From IMG/VR virus record IMGVR_UViG_3300049893_001783, positions 1 through 49,090 of that record: a DNA stretch of 49,090 bases; one strand, 5' to 3'. Shown here piece after piece: positions 34,301 to 43,167 of the stretch. The translations under genes were made by a program, and so were the position numbers. Positions within the stretch are counted from its first letter, which is position 1; every line of letters begins with the position of its first letter. The DNA is from a virus. The notes beneath the pieces are model-generated. The model did no database searches, was not told where the DNA came from, and saw only the letters and a program-made list of their open reading frames with translations.

Positions 34301-37048
34301 TTGGCGTTCTATATGGTAATTGTGGCCAAATTTGTTAGCATTCCAAACAGACGCAGCGTGAATTACCGATAAACCAGCAGCAGTAGATGGACCGTCATTG
34401 GCTAAACTGGCTAAGTGTTGTATACGGTGGTTTTGGGTTGTACCAGTCAATCGATATACTGACGCATCATTTGAAGTAAAAAATGGCGTATTGGGCCATT
34501 CTTTGCCTTGTTGCCAAGCAACTTGAGCTATAGTATTTTGTACCAAGTCTGTATTGGTAATCAACAAATCTGCCCCATCAACGTCATGCCCGATATATAA
34601 TATACTACCATTAGGGGTATAATCATCAGTAGTCAATCGAATATAATTACCGTGATATACCATGGCGGTAAATCCGGTAGCCATACCGTTGATTTCATCT
34701 ACTATGTCTTGAATAGGTCTATTGTTTCCAGCTAATAGTCTGATAGGTTGGATTTCTGTGCTAGTACGAATTATTTTGACTCCACCTTCATTTAAGCTAA
34801 TCCCTACATCAGCCGTAAAGTCTTGGATGGTGTCACCAACCGTAGCGGTAATAACTACTGGTCCAGTTAAAGTAGGTGTATTGATTCTACCGACAATATG
34901 GGTTGACAATGCGCTGTCATAAGCTATGATCCAATCCCCGCGTTGTATATCGTCTGTAGATGCGCCACCAGCAAAGCTAAATGTTAGTGTGCCAGCAGCA
35001 TAAGAAGTAGTAATGGCTCTACTGGTTAAATCAGTAGTTATTTCTCTAGCGTTGCCGTCTACGCTTACCCAAAATGTAGCAGCATTGCTTAATGTAATGG
35101 TTTGAGTAGGATGTTCGGCTGATTGAACATAGGCTCTAGTATAAGAACTACCTGCTGAAAGTTCATCGCCACTAACTAATGGATTAACTAATTCTAATTG
35201 GCCGGTGTTTCTATTGAACGTATAGTCTGATCCTTTGCCAGTAGCCACCAAGCCTATTTCGTCATTAAATACATTTTCAGCAACAAACGGTGAACCATCA
35301 TCTACTTCAAATCCAGCATTATCATTTCGTCCTAAATTAGACGTAAATACCAAGTAATCGTTTTCGACACTTACTGTGACACCACTTAGTTTATAATTAA
35401 ATACTTTACGCCAAGCTTGTAAGTCGTTACCGGCCAAAGCAACTGAAGTATATTGCGTACCAGCATTCACGAAATCTGCGTCATTGATGGTAAATGCGCC
35501 AGCCGTACCATCTAATACATAACTAAATCCAATGCCGTCTGCCAAAGAACCCCATTCAGTATTGGGGGTTGTTCTTAGACGAGCTAAACGACCATCTTCG
35601 TATAATAGTTCATCGTTTTTGTATAGCAATACATCGTAATTGATTCCAGTAGGGAATCCTAAATACAAATTAGCGTCAGTTGTGCCGGGGTCAACAACTT
35701 CAATTTCGTTACCCGATTCGGCTTTGGCAAATATTACAACACGGCTACCATTTGCACTAGTACGGGCATTGAATTTTAAATTAGCATTACCGTTAATGCT
35801 AGCTACGATTTCTTCTGCTGTAGCTTGACCAATGTCAACGAATTCGTTAGCACTAAAGGTGTGCTCTGATAATACTTGTCCTACTTCAACTGCTAGAGTA
35901 CTTGCATCTACTAGTTCATATGGTTCAGCAATATTTGTTTCCACAAATGCTTTAACTACTGGCCTACCACCTACTAATTGAAATATTTGTTCGCCACCTT
36001 GGGCAGAAACGGTCAAACGTTCCAAACCAATACCAGCAGTTTGTTCTTCGTAGCCATTACCGTCATCTATATATAAAGTATTAGGGGTTGTTCCTATACC
36101 TTGAACAAAGCTGGAACTAGCCACGGTTTTGTGTTCGGTATCACTACTAATACCTAATACCGCTGCTTTCAAGGCACTAACCGTACCTTTGGTACGGGAT
36201 TGTTTATTTAGTTTAATCCTAGCCCGTAGTTCTTCATCTGATTCTACGTTACGACCATTGGTGATTGGCAAATCATTAGTTACTGTTGCCCCCGTAAATG
36301 GACCGGTAGCGAACGTGCTAATAGCTCCTATAGATACATTGCCTATGGTCCCCGGTGCCGTACAAACACATTCGACTTCGGTAGAATTAGTTTCACCATC
36401 GTCTATTGTTGTGGATTGTAGGGTGGTAAATTGTATTACACCACCACTATATTTATTACTAGTCGTTACTAAAGTACCGCTAGCAATATTACGGTCCCCA
36501 CCTTGGCCTAAAGTTACTAATTCACCCGGAGCGTGGTATTTTGATATAGAGCCAGACAAAAATAATGTATTGCCAGCTTTGTTCACCACTACTAGTGGAC
36601 CTTCATAATTGGCTGTACCTCTACCAATATAAACCTTTAAAAACAGTCCCGGTGGTACAACATTAAAGCCACTAGCGTCTGATACGGTAAAGCTAGTAGC
36701 ACCAATAGCCGGACTAGGCAAATTAGGGTCTAGTACGGTAGTTACTTTACTAAAGCTGGTGTCCGAAAATCGGACACGCCCTACAGCAGAAACCGCCCCT
36801 AATCGGGTTAGGTTTTCAGATTGAGCGATGCGGTCCAAAGCTTCCCCGGTTGCCCGGTCTACTGAATCAGCATCCAATAAGCCGAAAATATCTTGGGTAG
36901 CCTTGGTATCGCTAGCTGCCGCAGCTTCCAGAATACTTAATGCCGGTCCACCAATTTTAAGTCCCTTTAGGCCAAGTCTAGCCATAAAGGTGTCAATCAT
37001 TTCACCTAGAATTTGTTGGTAAGAACGGGGATTAGGTATTGTAGCCAT
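31331..37048 (-). CDS. Giant baseplate wedge protein J-like (gpJ/gp6-like), 1905 aa
   Basis: The N-terminus (MATIPNPRSYQQILGEMIDTF, then DRATGEALDRIAQSENLTRL) and the segment GRNVESDEELRARIKLNKQSR TKGTVSALK (about 260-300, here split by a space) match the baseplate J family, and the C-terminus (RAVELTLDIRLKTGFTD followed by DLSIIIAAARSVQGV) matches its end. Between them lie about 1300 residues of beta-rich insertions, so the protein is several times the usual 300-500 residues. It should form the wedge ring around the hub of the contractile baseplate. It is probably first in its minus-strand operon, downstream of the promoter-like site at 37069-37097. Confidence 0.85.
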   Translation of the reverse strand: MATIPNPRSYQQILGEMIDTFMARLGLKGLKIGGPALSILEAAAASDTKATQDIFGLLDADSVDRATGEALDRIAQSENLTRLGAVSAVGRVRFSDTSFSKVTTVLDPNLPSPAIGATSFTVSDASGFNVVPPGLFLKVYIGRGTANYEGPLVVVNKAGNTLFLSGSISKYHAPGELVTLGQGGDRNIASGTLVTTSNKYSGGVIQFTTLQSTTIDDGETNSTEVECVCTAPGTIGNVSIGAISTFATGPFTGATVTNDLPITNGRNVESDEELRARIKLNKQSRTKGTVSALKAAVLGISSDTEHKTVASSSFVQGIGTTPNTLYIDDGNGYEEQTAGIGLERLTVSAQGGEQIFQLVGGRPVVKAFVETNIAEPYELVDASTLAVEVGQVLSEHTFSANEFVDIGQATAEEIVASINGNANLKFNARTSANGSRVVIFAKAESGNEIEVVDPGTTDANLYLGFPTGINYDVLLYKNDELLYEDGRLARLRTTPNTEWGSLADGIGFSYVLDGTAGAFTINDADFVNAGTQYTSVALAGNDLQAWRKVFNYKLSGVTVSVENDYLVFTSNLGRNDNAGFEVDDGSPFVAENVFNDEIGLVATGKGSDYTFNRNTGQLELVNPLVSGDELSAGSSYTRAYVQSAEHPTQTITLSNAATFWVSVDGNAREITTDLTSRAITTSYAAGTLTFSFAGGASTDDIQRGDWIIAYDSALSTHIVGRINTPTLTGPVVITATVGDTIQDFTADVGISLNEGGVKIIRTSTEIQPIRLLAGNNRPIQDIVDEINGMATGFTAMVYHGNYIRLTTDDYTPNGSILYIGHDVDGADLLITNTDLVQNTIAQVAWQQGKEWPNTPFFTSNDASVYRLTGTTQNHRIQHLASLANDGPSTAAGLSVIHAASVWNANKFGHNYHIERQVRKIDTSTRKQLRYLSTNFVSQVNIGGLVRAANVVTATTTTAHKFKPGDIIWVRSEVADANFPENAFIVNTVPSATTLTYDDTGAGAASVELFEIRLSNQFSVTDDMPVSVQPLTITDEDSITIQVNNNPQSTFDIPLYRNIKLNGAYNSPMPVVDEDNSGNLLEDAFGNDFDFADFAVYMRARQLLNKPAGDGIYYRYPKYGAEGQGVRVRYDAPSTPDTDFSVNNEIDDTGLAITNIVLPTSSARIGVGLEAGTWFDVTTGVSSATFTYATRTDTNIVRAGSTVTVTFAAPLPTNVVPGSIIWLTTSGFPADFPTGPKIVTSVAGNVYTYSEAGNIIARPVSTVWSGSSAAPNLLVPQVLDIVNIPENSTFVSGNKGHFQVSATAALSFTVTDTSTTFVAADFGAVVDLANFQFFPIDTAQTTTANIVSTINSNFPQYLNAYQVGVGAGIIDKIYRYDNTFEASLDDGVNYVLEYQLGGDIVLKDTVTLNTGLSYDTANETMRLVPVTTDAVARWLNSSAVSGLVNTAEIVAGDSNKRLQFNTLSVGSGQTIEVTGGSGNNISTPLIGVSITPAQHLLQFTVDSDSVSGFTSDHMVKLATNQLNTKTKNWTNATKLAINTAGDTITLSVAGSFRTAVETHSPAAGRMTVTKMGDYAFVYFGAIGAGLAPGWVEIKSTDASAANTGVFKVIVTVLGGAWIYNPNAVEETVTLAGADRIVFWSYDSLMPGDTLTIMSNVLGDNNIGTWTILDTPTGLTTTTVTVSGMTTKAATAIADTNDFITKEGTLGQFWVLVKHLHLNSDNNDQTTVLVRGVNIDDFVSKITQLNGYYMQALDKLEFDNYVHSGRDAYKYNTGLINEAHKVIYGDQNSPVVYPGVIAAGTNVNIHGPLIRAVELTLDIRLKTGFTDADTIPLIQNAVASRINATKIGEDVDLSIIIAAARSVQGVTSVVATSPALTNSTDIISVQDNEKAMVLNPDTDITINILGN

Positions 37049-37060
37049 CTATGCAAACCT

Positions 37061-37078
37061 CGGATATTAGGATATCCG
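37061..37078. promoter_or_regulatory. Perfect inverted repeat in the divergent intergenic region
   Basis: CGGATAT-TAGG-ATATCCG: two perfect 7-base arms with a 4-base centre, in the only gap (37049-37109) between the gpJ-like gene and the divergent gene at 37110. It overlaps the candidate minus-strand -10 box (37069-37074), so it looks more like an operator than a terminator. Confidence 0.45.
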
Positions 37079-37097
37079 TAAGATATTAGTGGGTAAA
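37069..37097 (-). promoter_or_regulatory. Candidate promoter for the baseplate operon
   Basis: On the minus strand: TTTACC (37097-37092), 17-base spacer, then TATCCT (37074-37069). Four matches in each box and ideal spacing. It is weaker than the plus-strand sites and differs from them in lacking TGn, which would fit a promoter needing an activator or another sigma factor. Confidence 0.35.
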
Positions 37098-37109
37098 AGG
37101 GTGTAAAAC

Positions 37110-37397
37110 ATGGACATTAAAGAAATAGAACAACTAAAAGAAAAACTCAGTAAAATCCCGCATTTGCCTTTGCGGAAAGGGGTCCAACCCGGTCAAATAC
37201 TTAATAGCCGTGGTGGTACTGTAGCAAAGATTATGTTAGATGATTGGTCGGGTGTTAGTAAGGAAGAAGCTTCATTAATAGAGGAACTACTAACGGAAGC
37301 CCCTACCATTATTGAACGGCTATTGGCCCATATTGAATCTCATACAGTAGTAGAGCTTACAACCCCACCTGTATTTCGACCGGCAAAATCTGACTAA
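37110..37397 (+). CDS. Hypothetical helical protein inserted between baseplate genes, 95 aa
   Basis: Not recognised. A small helical protein (EIEQLKEKLSKI, EEASLIEELLTEAPTIIERLLAHIE) with ordinary codon use, so it is probably real although it stands alone on the plus strand in a minus-strand block. Its 3' end overlaps the convergent LysM/gp25 gene by 41 bases. No convincing plus-strand promoter is visible in the 60-base gap upstream; the inverted repeat at 37061-37078 lies there. Confidence 0.65.
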   Translation: MDIKEIEQLKEKLSKIPHLPLRKGVQPGQILNSRGGTVAKIMLDDWSGVSKEEASLIEELLTEAPTIIERLLAHIESHTVVELTTPPVFRPAKSD

Positions 37398-40137
37398 TAC
37401 CAGCCAAAACTACTTCTACCCTGATTTGTAGGGTATTAGAGGTTTTTTTGACTTGTACTTTATTTACGGATTGTATATAGCGTTCCTTGACCAAGGTTTG
37501 TTTAATAATAGATTGCATACTAGCTACATCTACTTCTGCCGTAGACGTACCCGGTTCAATACTTAATCCAAATGTAGGGTGTTGTAAGACAGACCCATAT
37601 ACGGTTCCTAATAATATACGAATAGATTGTAATATATTAGTCATACCGTAAGATAAACTAAAGTCACCATCGCTAGTAACAACTAGGTCATTATCTTCGG
37701 TCAATAACAAATCAATCCCGCCCATTTGTAATAATGGGTCAAACATATCTACGCCGGGTATGTCTTTAGTGACTGTATCTGGTGGAGCTTGTTCGGTAGA
37801 TGGTATAAATAATAATTGCTTGCTATTGACGGTTCCCGGTAAATAAAACTTGATTAAGGCGTTGTCGGTAGTCGTAAATGTATCTAAGTCGGCTTCGCCA
37901 TCTAAAGTAATTAAATAATTATTGGCCGATATTTCTGTAATGGCCAATATATGTCTTAGTTGTTGAACTTGGGTGTCGGATTTAATCCAAATAGTTTGAT
38001 TTAGGTGCAAATTGGTCTTATCGCTAACATTAATGTAATTGTCGTGGCCATTAACTAATATTTGTCGTTCAAACCCTACTTCGTCTATGTAAGGTGACCT
38101 TAACCCATTTAACACTACAATTTCGTGCCATCTATTAGCATTACCCAAATATCTATAGGCCAATTGTTGTAATGTCACACCATAAGGCATTGGAACGGCT
38201 ATTTTGGCTATAGGCTTCTTAAATGCTACCCCAGCCCTTAAGGCCAATCCCGCTACATAATCCAAAGACTTAGGTGCAGCCACGGGGTTTTCTTGGCTAG
38301 CTATAATAGTGTCGTAGGCTGCTAGGGCGTTTTGTAGGGACCACAAATACTTAAAGTCAAAGTCGTTGGCTTCACGGGTTGAAGTCCCATAGTTATTTTT
38401 ATAAATATTAGCGTAGGTAGTCGGTAATAAACCAACCTTATTGGCGTAGGTATCTAGTTCGGATTTTAGTTGTTGGCGGGCTTGGATAAAGTCTTGTTTG
38501 GTCTTTGACAAATTAGCAAATTGTTGTGCAAAAATTGCGCGACGTATTTGTGGCGGCAAATCTATTGATTCTGGATTTATTACACTAAATACACGTTGTC
38601 TGGATTGTTCTGATAGTTTATATAATAAATTCTTACTAGCGTCTTGGCTAGCCGCTAACTTTTGGCGGTCTATACGTTCTTGCTCCGCTATAGCCAACCT
38701 GTTTTGTTCTGCTCTATTAGCTCGGTCTGCTATGGCTGCATTTTGTTGTTTTAAGGCAGATGCTTGTTCGTTATTGGTTATTGCCAAATAGTTGTTTTTA
38801 CGGCTTAATGTATTGGCCAAAGAATCTGCCTCTAAGCCGTTTTTCATGGAACCGGTTTCTAGCTTGAAACGATCTTCTGGTGTTATCAAATCTTTTAATT
38901 GTTGGCTAAATTGCTTCCAATTTCTAACAATGTGGTTTTCAATAGATTGTTGGGTGTTGTGGTCGAAATCCTCTATGGCATATTTAATTGCATTCATTGA
39001 CTTAAGTGTGCCAGTAGCCAATCGAATAGCTTGACCGGCTGGACCCAATAAGCTATCTCCCAAAGTATTAATAGTGCCTGCAACAGAATTCAAACTAGCG
39101 TTGATTTCTGTGCCAGCCCTAAATATTTCGTTAATGCCATCTTTAGCCGCATTTAGCCTATTTAATACTCTAGCGGCTGTATTTGGGGTATGGATGCTAG
39201 GAGAATTAACGTCTGGTGTGCCTGCTTGATCTAATACATTAATTCTACGCCAAGCTTTTAGCTGTAGGGTATAGTGGATTTCATTTGGAGATTGGGCTGA
39301 TTTCTTCTTGGTTAGTCTAACACCAGAACAAATATAAGCTATTTGCTCTTTCCAAACATACAACACCAACCTTAAATTAGTTGCTGTGCCTTCTTTGCCG
39401 TCAATCAATTTACGGTTATTGTATTGTTTGGCCAAAACATAAGATTCTATAAAACGCTCTAAAGCCTGATAATAGAAAAACCCAGTTTGTTTTAATTTAG
39501 AGCTAAGTTCGGTGTCATTATAAACATTAGGGTACATTGATACACCGGTATCTGAATTAATACCCTTAAATGCTTGGCTAATGGCGGAACTATTACTTAA
39601 AGCTCCACCAGCAATAAATGATGCAGATTCAAATAAGTCAGACCTTTTGGCCTTATCTGGCGTGCCTCTACCCGGGAAAATACCGGTAGTTCCATTTAAT
39701 GTTATATCCCTAAATGGTGCTCCACCGTGGATTTCTGTTATACTACCGTCAATATTAGTGTAGGTAGTAGTAGGTATAGGCATATCTACTATTAGTTCTT
39801 GTGGCGGAAATGGCAAAGTATAAAAAGCAAGGGTTCTTGATACCCCTGATACAACTTCGTGCTCACTAAATTTATTATTAAAGGCATCACCAACCCTAGT
39901 TGGATCAACCCCCGGTGCGACTTCCACCACTTTACCTGATTCGGTGGCGGCAAAATCTGAGTCGTCAGTATGGCCAATGATTCCTAACTGAAACGGAAAT
40001 GAACTACCCCAATTAGGCATTATGACATTAATGTCAGGGTTCCCCCACATTTTTGTGGTAGGAATATCCTGTTCTGCTATTAATTCCGCATACGTGGCTC
40101 CTGTAAGCGGAGTAGTTCCTTTGGGTGCTTGTGCCAT
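37357..40137 (-). CDS. Baseplate protein with LysM-like and gp25/W-like domains, 926 aa
   Basis: Three parts can be seen. The first about 600 residues are of unknown fold, with a helical, Gln/Ala/Arg-rich stretch around 440-560. At about 655-690 a LysM-like segment reads GVTLQQLAYRYLGNANRWHE, as in T4 gp53-type wedge proteins. The C-terminal about 120 residues (DGDFSLSYGMTNILQSIRILL, then SVLQHPTFGLSI) match the gp25/gpW lysozyme-like baseplate wedge family. In other phages these are separate proteins, so this is a fusion that would join wedge parts at the sheath-baseplate interface. Confidence 0.8.
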   Translation of the reverse strand: MAQAPKGTTPLTGATYAELIAEQDIPTTKMWGNPDINVIMPNWGSSFPFQLGIIGHTDDSDFAATESGKVVEVAPGVDPTRVGDAFNNKFSEHEVVSGVSRTLAFYTLPFPPQELIVDMPIPTTTYTNIDGSITEIHGGAPFRDITLNGTTGIFPGRGTPDKAKRSDLFESASFIAGGALSNSSAISQAFKGINSDTGVSMYPNVYNDTELSSKLKQTGFFYYQALERFIESYVLAKQYNNRKLIDGKEGTATNLRLVLYVWKEQIAYICSGVRLTKKKSAQSPNEIHYTLQLKAWRRINVLDQAGTPDVNSPSIHTPNTAARVLNRLNAAKDGINEIFRAGTEINASLNSVAGTINTLGDSLLGPAGQAIRLATGTLKSMNAIKYAIEDFDHNTQQSIENHIVRNWKQFSQQLKDLITPEDRFKLETGSMKNGLEADSLANTLSRKNNYLAITNNEQASALKQQNAAIADRANRAEQNRLAIAEQERIDRQKLAASQDASKNLLYKLSEQSRQRVFSVINPESIDLPPQIRRAIFAQQFANLSKTKQDFIQARQQLKSELDTYANKVGLLPTTYANIYKNNYGTSTREANDFDFKYLWSLQNALAAYDTIIASQENPVAAPKSLDYVAGLALRAGVAFKKPIAKIAVPMPYGVTLQQLAYRYLGNANRWHEIVVLNGLRSPYIDEVGFERQILVNGHDNYINVSDKTNLHLNQTIWIKSDTQVQQLRHILAITEISANNYLITLDGEADLDTFTTTDNALIKFYLPGTVNSKQLLFIPSTEQAPPDTVTKDIPGVDMFDPLLQMGGIDLLLTEDNDLVVTSDGDFSLSYGMTNILQSIRILLGTVYGSVLQHPTFGLSIEPGTSTAEVDVASMQSIIKQTLVKERYIQSVNKVQVKKTSNTLQIRVEVVLAGISQILPVEIQVGL

Positions 40138-40157
40138 TATGTTACCTAAGATTTCTA

Positions 40158-41108
40158 TTATTCAGTTTTATTCTTTAAAGATAAATACGTTGGACCAGCA
40201 GTTTCAAAGGCGTCTATTGCTATACCCATGGCTGCTAAATTACCAGCTATTGTACCTAATATTCCAGCTATAACACCAAATGCGGGATAAGAGGTTGGAG
40301 GCAATCCTGCGGCTGGCGCTGTCAAAGCAGTAACCGCACCAGCCAAGCCACCAACTAATCCTACTAATACTTTAAGTTGGGCTGATAGTTGAGTGTGCAT
40401 GGTGGTTTCTTGGGCTCGGTAGGTATTACTTAGGATTAGGGGGTGGGTAGCTTTTGACCCACCCAATAATACTCCACCACTAGTTTCGGTTTTGAATATT
40501 TGAGAACCATGGTCTACTTTAATTAGATTATCCGATTTGTCACTTAATACAATACTGCCATCTTCGGCTAATTTAATAAAACTGCCTCCATTGCTGGATT
40601 CTGTTTTGTCTTGGTTGTCCGTAGCACCACCAAATGTTAATATAAGTTCGCCTTCATTATTAATTTCGAACTTAGCCCCATTGAACTTTAATTTAAATTT
40701 GTGTTCGGATTCGTCTTTTTCCGTACTAACACTATTGGGGACTCCACCAATTATATAAGCCGATAGTCTGCTGTCATTAACACATAACACCAATACTTTA
40801 CTACCAGTAGGATCCGTGTTGGCCTTTTCGCTTGACACCCTAGGGGTCCAACGCATTGTGTCGGATATTCCCCCAAACATATCCATTACTTTTACGTGGT
40901 GTAATATTACTTCGCCAAACCCTTGCCCTACGTTGGTGTCTATTTTAACGTCATATTCCCAAAATTGTTTTGATTGATTTTTGTCGTCGTCTGGCGGATA
41001 TGCTTTTGTGATTACGCCTACTCTTAGGGAATTATCGCTTAATTGCTCTTGAAACAAACTACCACCGCTGGTAGAGTGTAAAATCATATGTGGTATGAAA
41101 TCATACAT
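40158..41108 (-). CDS. Baseplate spike-like protein, 316 aa
   Basis: The N-terminal half looks like an OB-fold domain (VGVITKAYPPDDD...WEYDVKIDTNVG, VLVLCVNDSRLSAYIIGGVP). The middle has short regular strands (FKLKFNGAKFEINNEGELIL, IKLAEDGSIVLSDKSDNLI) typical of the beta-helix of gpV/gp5-type spikes. The C-terminus is an Ala/Gly-rich hydrophobic stretch (LVGGLAGAVTALTAPAAG, GVIAGILGTIAGNLAAMG) instead of a metal-binding tip, which is unusual. It follows the hub-like gene with a three-base gap, as spike genes often do. Assigned by architecture only. Confidence 0.6.
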   Translation of the reverse strand: MYDFIPHMILHSTSGGSLFQEQLSDNSLRVGVITKAYPPDDDKNQSKQFWEYDVKIDTNVGQGFGEVILHHVKVMDMFGGISDTMRWTPRVSSEKANTDPTGSKVLVLCVNDSRLSAYIIGGVPNSVSTEKDESEHKFKLKFNGAKFEINNEGELILTFGGATDNQDKTESSNGGSFIKLAEDGSIVLSDKSDNLIKVDHGSQIFKTETSGGVLLGGSKATHPLILSNTYRAQETTMHTQLSAQLKVLVGLVGGLAGAVTALTAPAAGLPPTSYPAFGVIAGILGTIAGNLAAMGIAIDAFETAGPTYLSLKNKTE

Positions 41109-41111
41109 GGT

Positions 41112-43094
41112 TTAGCCTTCGGTATTTATTACACCATATGTGGTGTGTTTGTTTTCAAATAGGTCTTTGTTGATAGAAATCCCATTACTTAAACCCAATA
41201 CGGTATTGAATTGTTTTTGTCCATTAGGTGATATATAACCACGGTGTATTACCCGTTCTATATGGTAAACCGTGCCATCATATTCTAGGTTGTCGCCTTC
41301 ACAAATAGGCTTGGCAATCCCATTACAAAGGATTTCGCCTGTTTTTCTTAGGTGTTGCGAAAACAATATGTCAGCCATTATTTTATTCCAAGTTCGTACT
41401 TCACCAGCATATTTATCATTAGCTGTAACGGCAATACCAACTTGAGCTTCAAACATACGCAACCCCGACCTTACGACTTCTGCCTCGTTGTAGGCTGGAC
41501 CGGATATAACTTGGGCGTACTGTGCTTGGGCTACGGGGTCTTTGGCTGCCGACAACGGTGTCACCATGCACCAGTTCACCTTAGATTGTTCGGATTTGCC
41601 AATAGTGCTGGAAATAACCATGTTGGGGCTAAGTAACCATCTAGGCAATTCCAAAAATTTAGTAGTAGCACCTAGAAACTTAAATGTGAAATCCCCGGTA
41701 TTGGCATATTTAAGGTATAATTCTTTTTTAAGTTGTAGGGTTTTGTCTGAATCAGTATTGATTGGACTTTTGTCACCGGCTTGGGAACTAATTATGTTTA
41801 ACCAATCTTTAAAGGGGTTGTTATTTAAATTAAAAAGGGAATTGGCTAGGTTTACACCATTTAGGGGGCCAAAATCGCCATTCAATTCTTTGAATTCGGT
41901 ATTAGGGGTGATTTCTATTTGTTCTTGGATTTTACCTATAGTAAATGGGATTTGTCTGGTTACTATAGTAGGGCGGATATAGCCTGCTAAATCTGGTTTT
42001 AGACAAGTATATATTTCATTAATGGGTTTGTTTAAATAAGTATCTAATATAGCCCAAACAGATTTACCGTTGAAATCTACTGGCATAGGTGTTAAAGAAC
42101 CAGTAATAGGTTGTTGGGCTAGATAATGATTACCTACAGTAGTTTTACCCAACAACACCGGCCACATTTTAATGGCTTCTGGATGGGCTTTTGTATTGAG
42201 ATCGGAATCTAATTGATCCCCGAAAGATTGTAATCCTACAATATGCTGTAATAGGTCTATGTAAGTTGGTACATCGCCCGCAGCTTCAACTATTGTATCT
42301 TGGCTCCCTCTAGTCAACAACAATACTTGCCAAGGCACACCCATAATAGTATTGGGGTTTAATATTAAATTGGATTGTTTACGTTCTGCGCCAGTAGCAG
42401 TAATGGCTTTAGTATTGGCTGGATCTTTATAGGCGTCGTCTGGCCCCATGCCTAGACAAATATTCAACATGGCTATAATGGCTTTTTGACTATTAACAGA
42501 ACCATTTAGCAAGAACTTATTGAAATCACCGCTAAATTTATGTAGTAATAGTGGGGCATCTTCGAAATTCAACCCAACCCGTTCATTATAATAAATAGTG
42601 TTATCGAGTTCGGTAAAACCATTAGCCGTAATAGTTACTACAGTTTGTAATACTCCGTTGGGTTGTCTAGTTTGGTTTTCAGACACCGTTTGGACTTTAC
42701 CCATGAATTTTAAGCCAGATTCATAAGTATTAATGCCAAAGCCATTCATTACGTTAGTAATGGTTTGGATATAATCAGATTTATTATCGAATACATTAAA
42801 GAATATCCAATCATTAGGATATATGGCATCCATGTAGTTCTTATTTTTAATTAATTGGATAGTCATACCCGACGTATGGTTTTGTTTGGAGCTAGAACAC
42901 TCAAACGACATTACCGTAGTTAGCAAAATAGGGTCGTTGGTTTTTAAAGCCTTTTCCCTAGCGTTCTCTATTGACTGTCCCCGGTCCCTGTCGTATAGTT
43001 CACGGTACTTGAACGGTATGACAGTCGCAAACCAATAAGGACTGGTTTGGTGGGAATCTTTGCTATTTGCGTGTACTGGTATTGTGGCTGGCAT
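41112..43094 (-). CDS. Baseplate hub-like protein, 660 aa
   Basis: From the ATG at 43094-43092 (MPATIPVHANSKD), preceded by GAGGG; a longer GTG frame reaches 43145. The first 200 residues include FECSSSKQNHTSGMTIQLIKNKN and an ANGFTELDNTIYYNE segment, resembling gp27/gpD-type hub domains that hold the spike. The C-terminal part (ICEGDNLEYDGTVYHIERVIHRG) is also typical of hub proteins. The gene is the first of a short operon with the spike-like gene. Two plus-strand promoter-like sites lie antisense to its 5' end. Confidence 0.65.
   Translation of the reverse strand: MPATIPVHANSKDSHQTSPYWFATVIPFKYRELYDRDRGQSIENAREKALKTNDPILLTTVMSFECSSSKQNHTSGMTIQLIKNKNYMDAIYPNDWIFFNVFDNKSDYIQTITNVMNGFGINTYESGLKFMGKVQTVSENQTRQPNGVLQTVVTITANGFTELDNTIYYNERVGLNFEDAPLLLHKFSGDFNKFLLNGSVNSQKAIIAMLNICLGMGPDDAYKDPANTKAITATGAERKQSNLILNPNTIMGVPWQVLLLTRGSQDTIVEAAGDVPTYIDLLQHIVGLQSFGDQLDSDLNTKAHPEAIKMWPVLLGKTTVGNHYLAQQPITGSLTPMPVDFNGKSVWAILDTYLNKPINEIYTCLKPDLAGYIRPTIVTRQIPFTIGKIQEQIEITPNTEFKELNGDFGPLNGVNLANSLFNLNNNPFKDWLNIISSQAGDKSPINTDSDKTLQLKKELYLKYANTGDFTFKFLGATTKFLELPRWLLSPNMVISSTIGKSEQSKVNWCMVTPLSAAKDPVAQAQYAQVISGPAYNEAEVVRSGLRMFEAQVGIAVTANDKYAGEVRTWNKIMADILFSQHLRKTGEILCNGIAKPICEGDNLEYDGTVYHIERVIHRGYISPNGQKQFNTVLGLSNGISINKDLFENKHTTYGVINTEG
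42971..42999 (+). promoter_or_regulatory. Strong promoter-like site antisense to the hub gene
   Basis: TTGACT (42971-42976), 17-base spacer, then TATAGT (42994-42999): five of six matches in both boxes with ideal spacing. It points rightward to the lysis/accessory block starting at 43168, from within the 5' end of the minus-strand hub gene, in a GC-rich patch. Confidence 0.5.
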
Positions 43095-43108
43095 GGTCCC
43101 TCGCGGGG

Positions 43109-43137
43109 TTGACAAGTGGCGTGGCGCGTGGTACGCT
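43109..43137 (+). promoter_or_regulatory. Extended -10 promoter ahead of the right-hand gene block
   Basis: TTGACA (43109-43114), 17-base spacer ending TGG, then TACGCT (43132-43137). Perfect -35 and extended -10; about 30 bases ahead of the ATG at 43168, so it would leave a short leader. Second in tandem with the site at 42971. Confidence 0.55.
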
Positions 43138-43167
43138 GGGATCACACTTGCTGAGAGAAAGATTCAT

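Noticed and set aside
36129-36608. 159-residue plus-strand frame opposite the gpJ-like gene
   Set aside because: Antisense shadow of a long gene with recognisable baseplate motifs.
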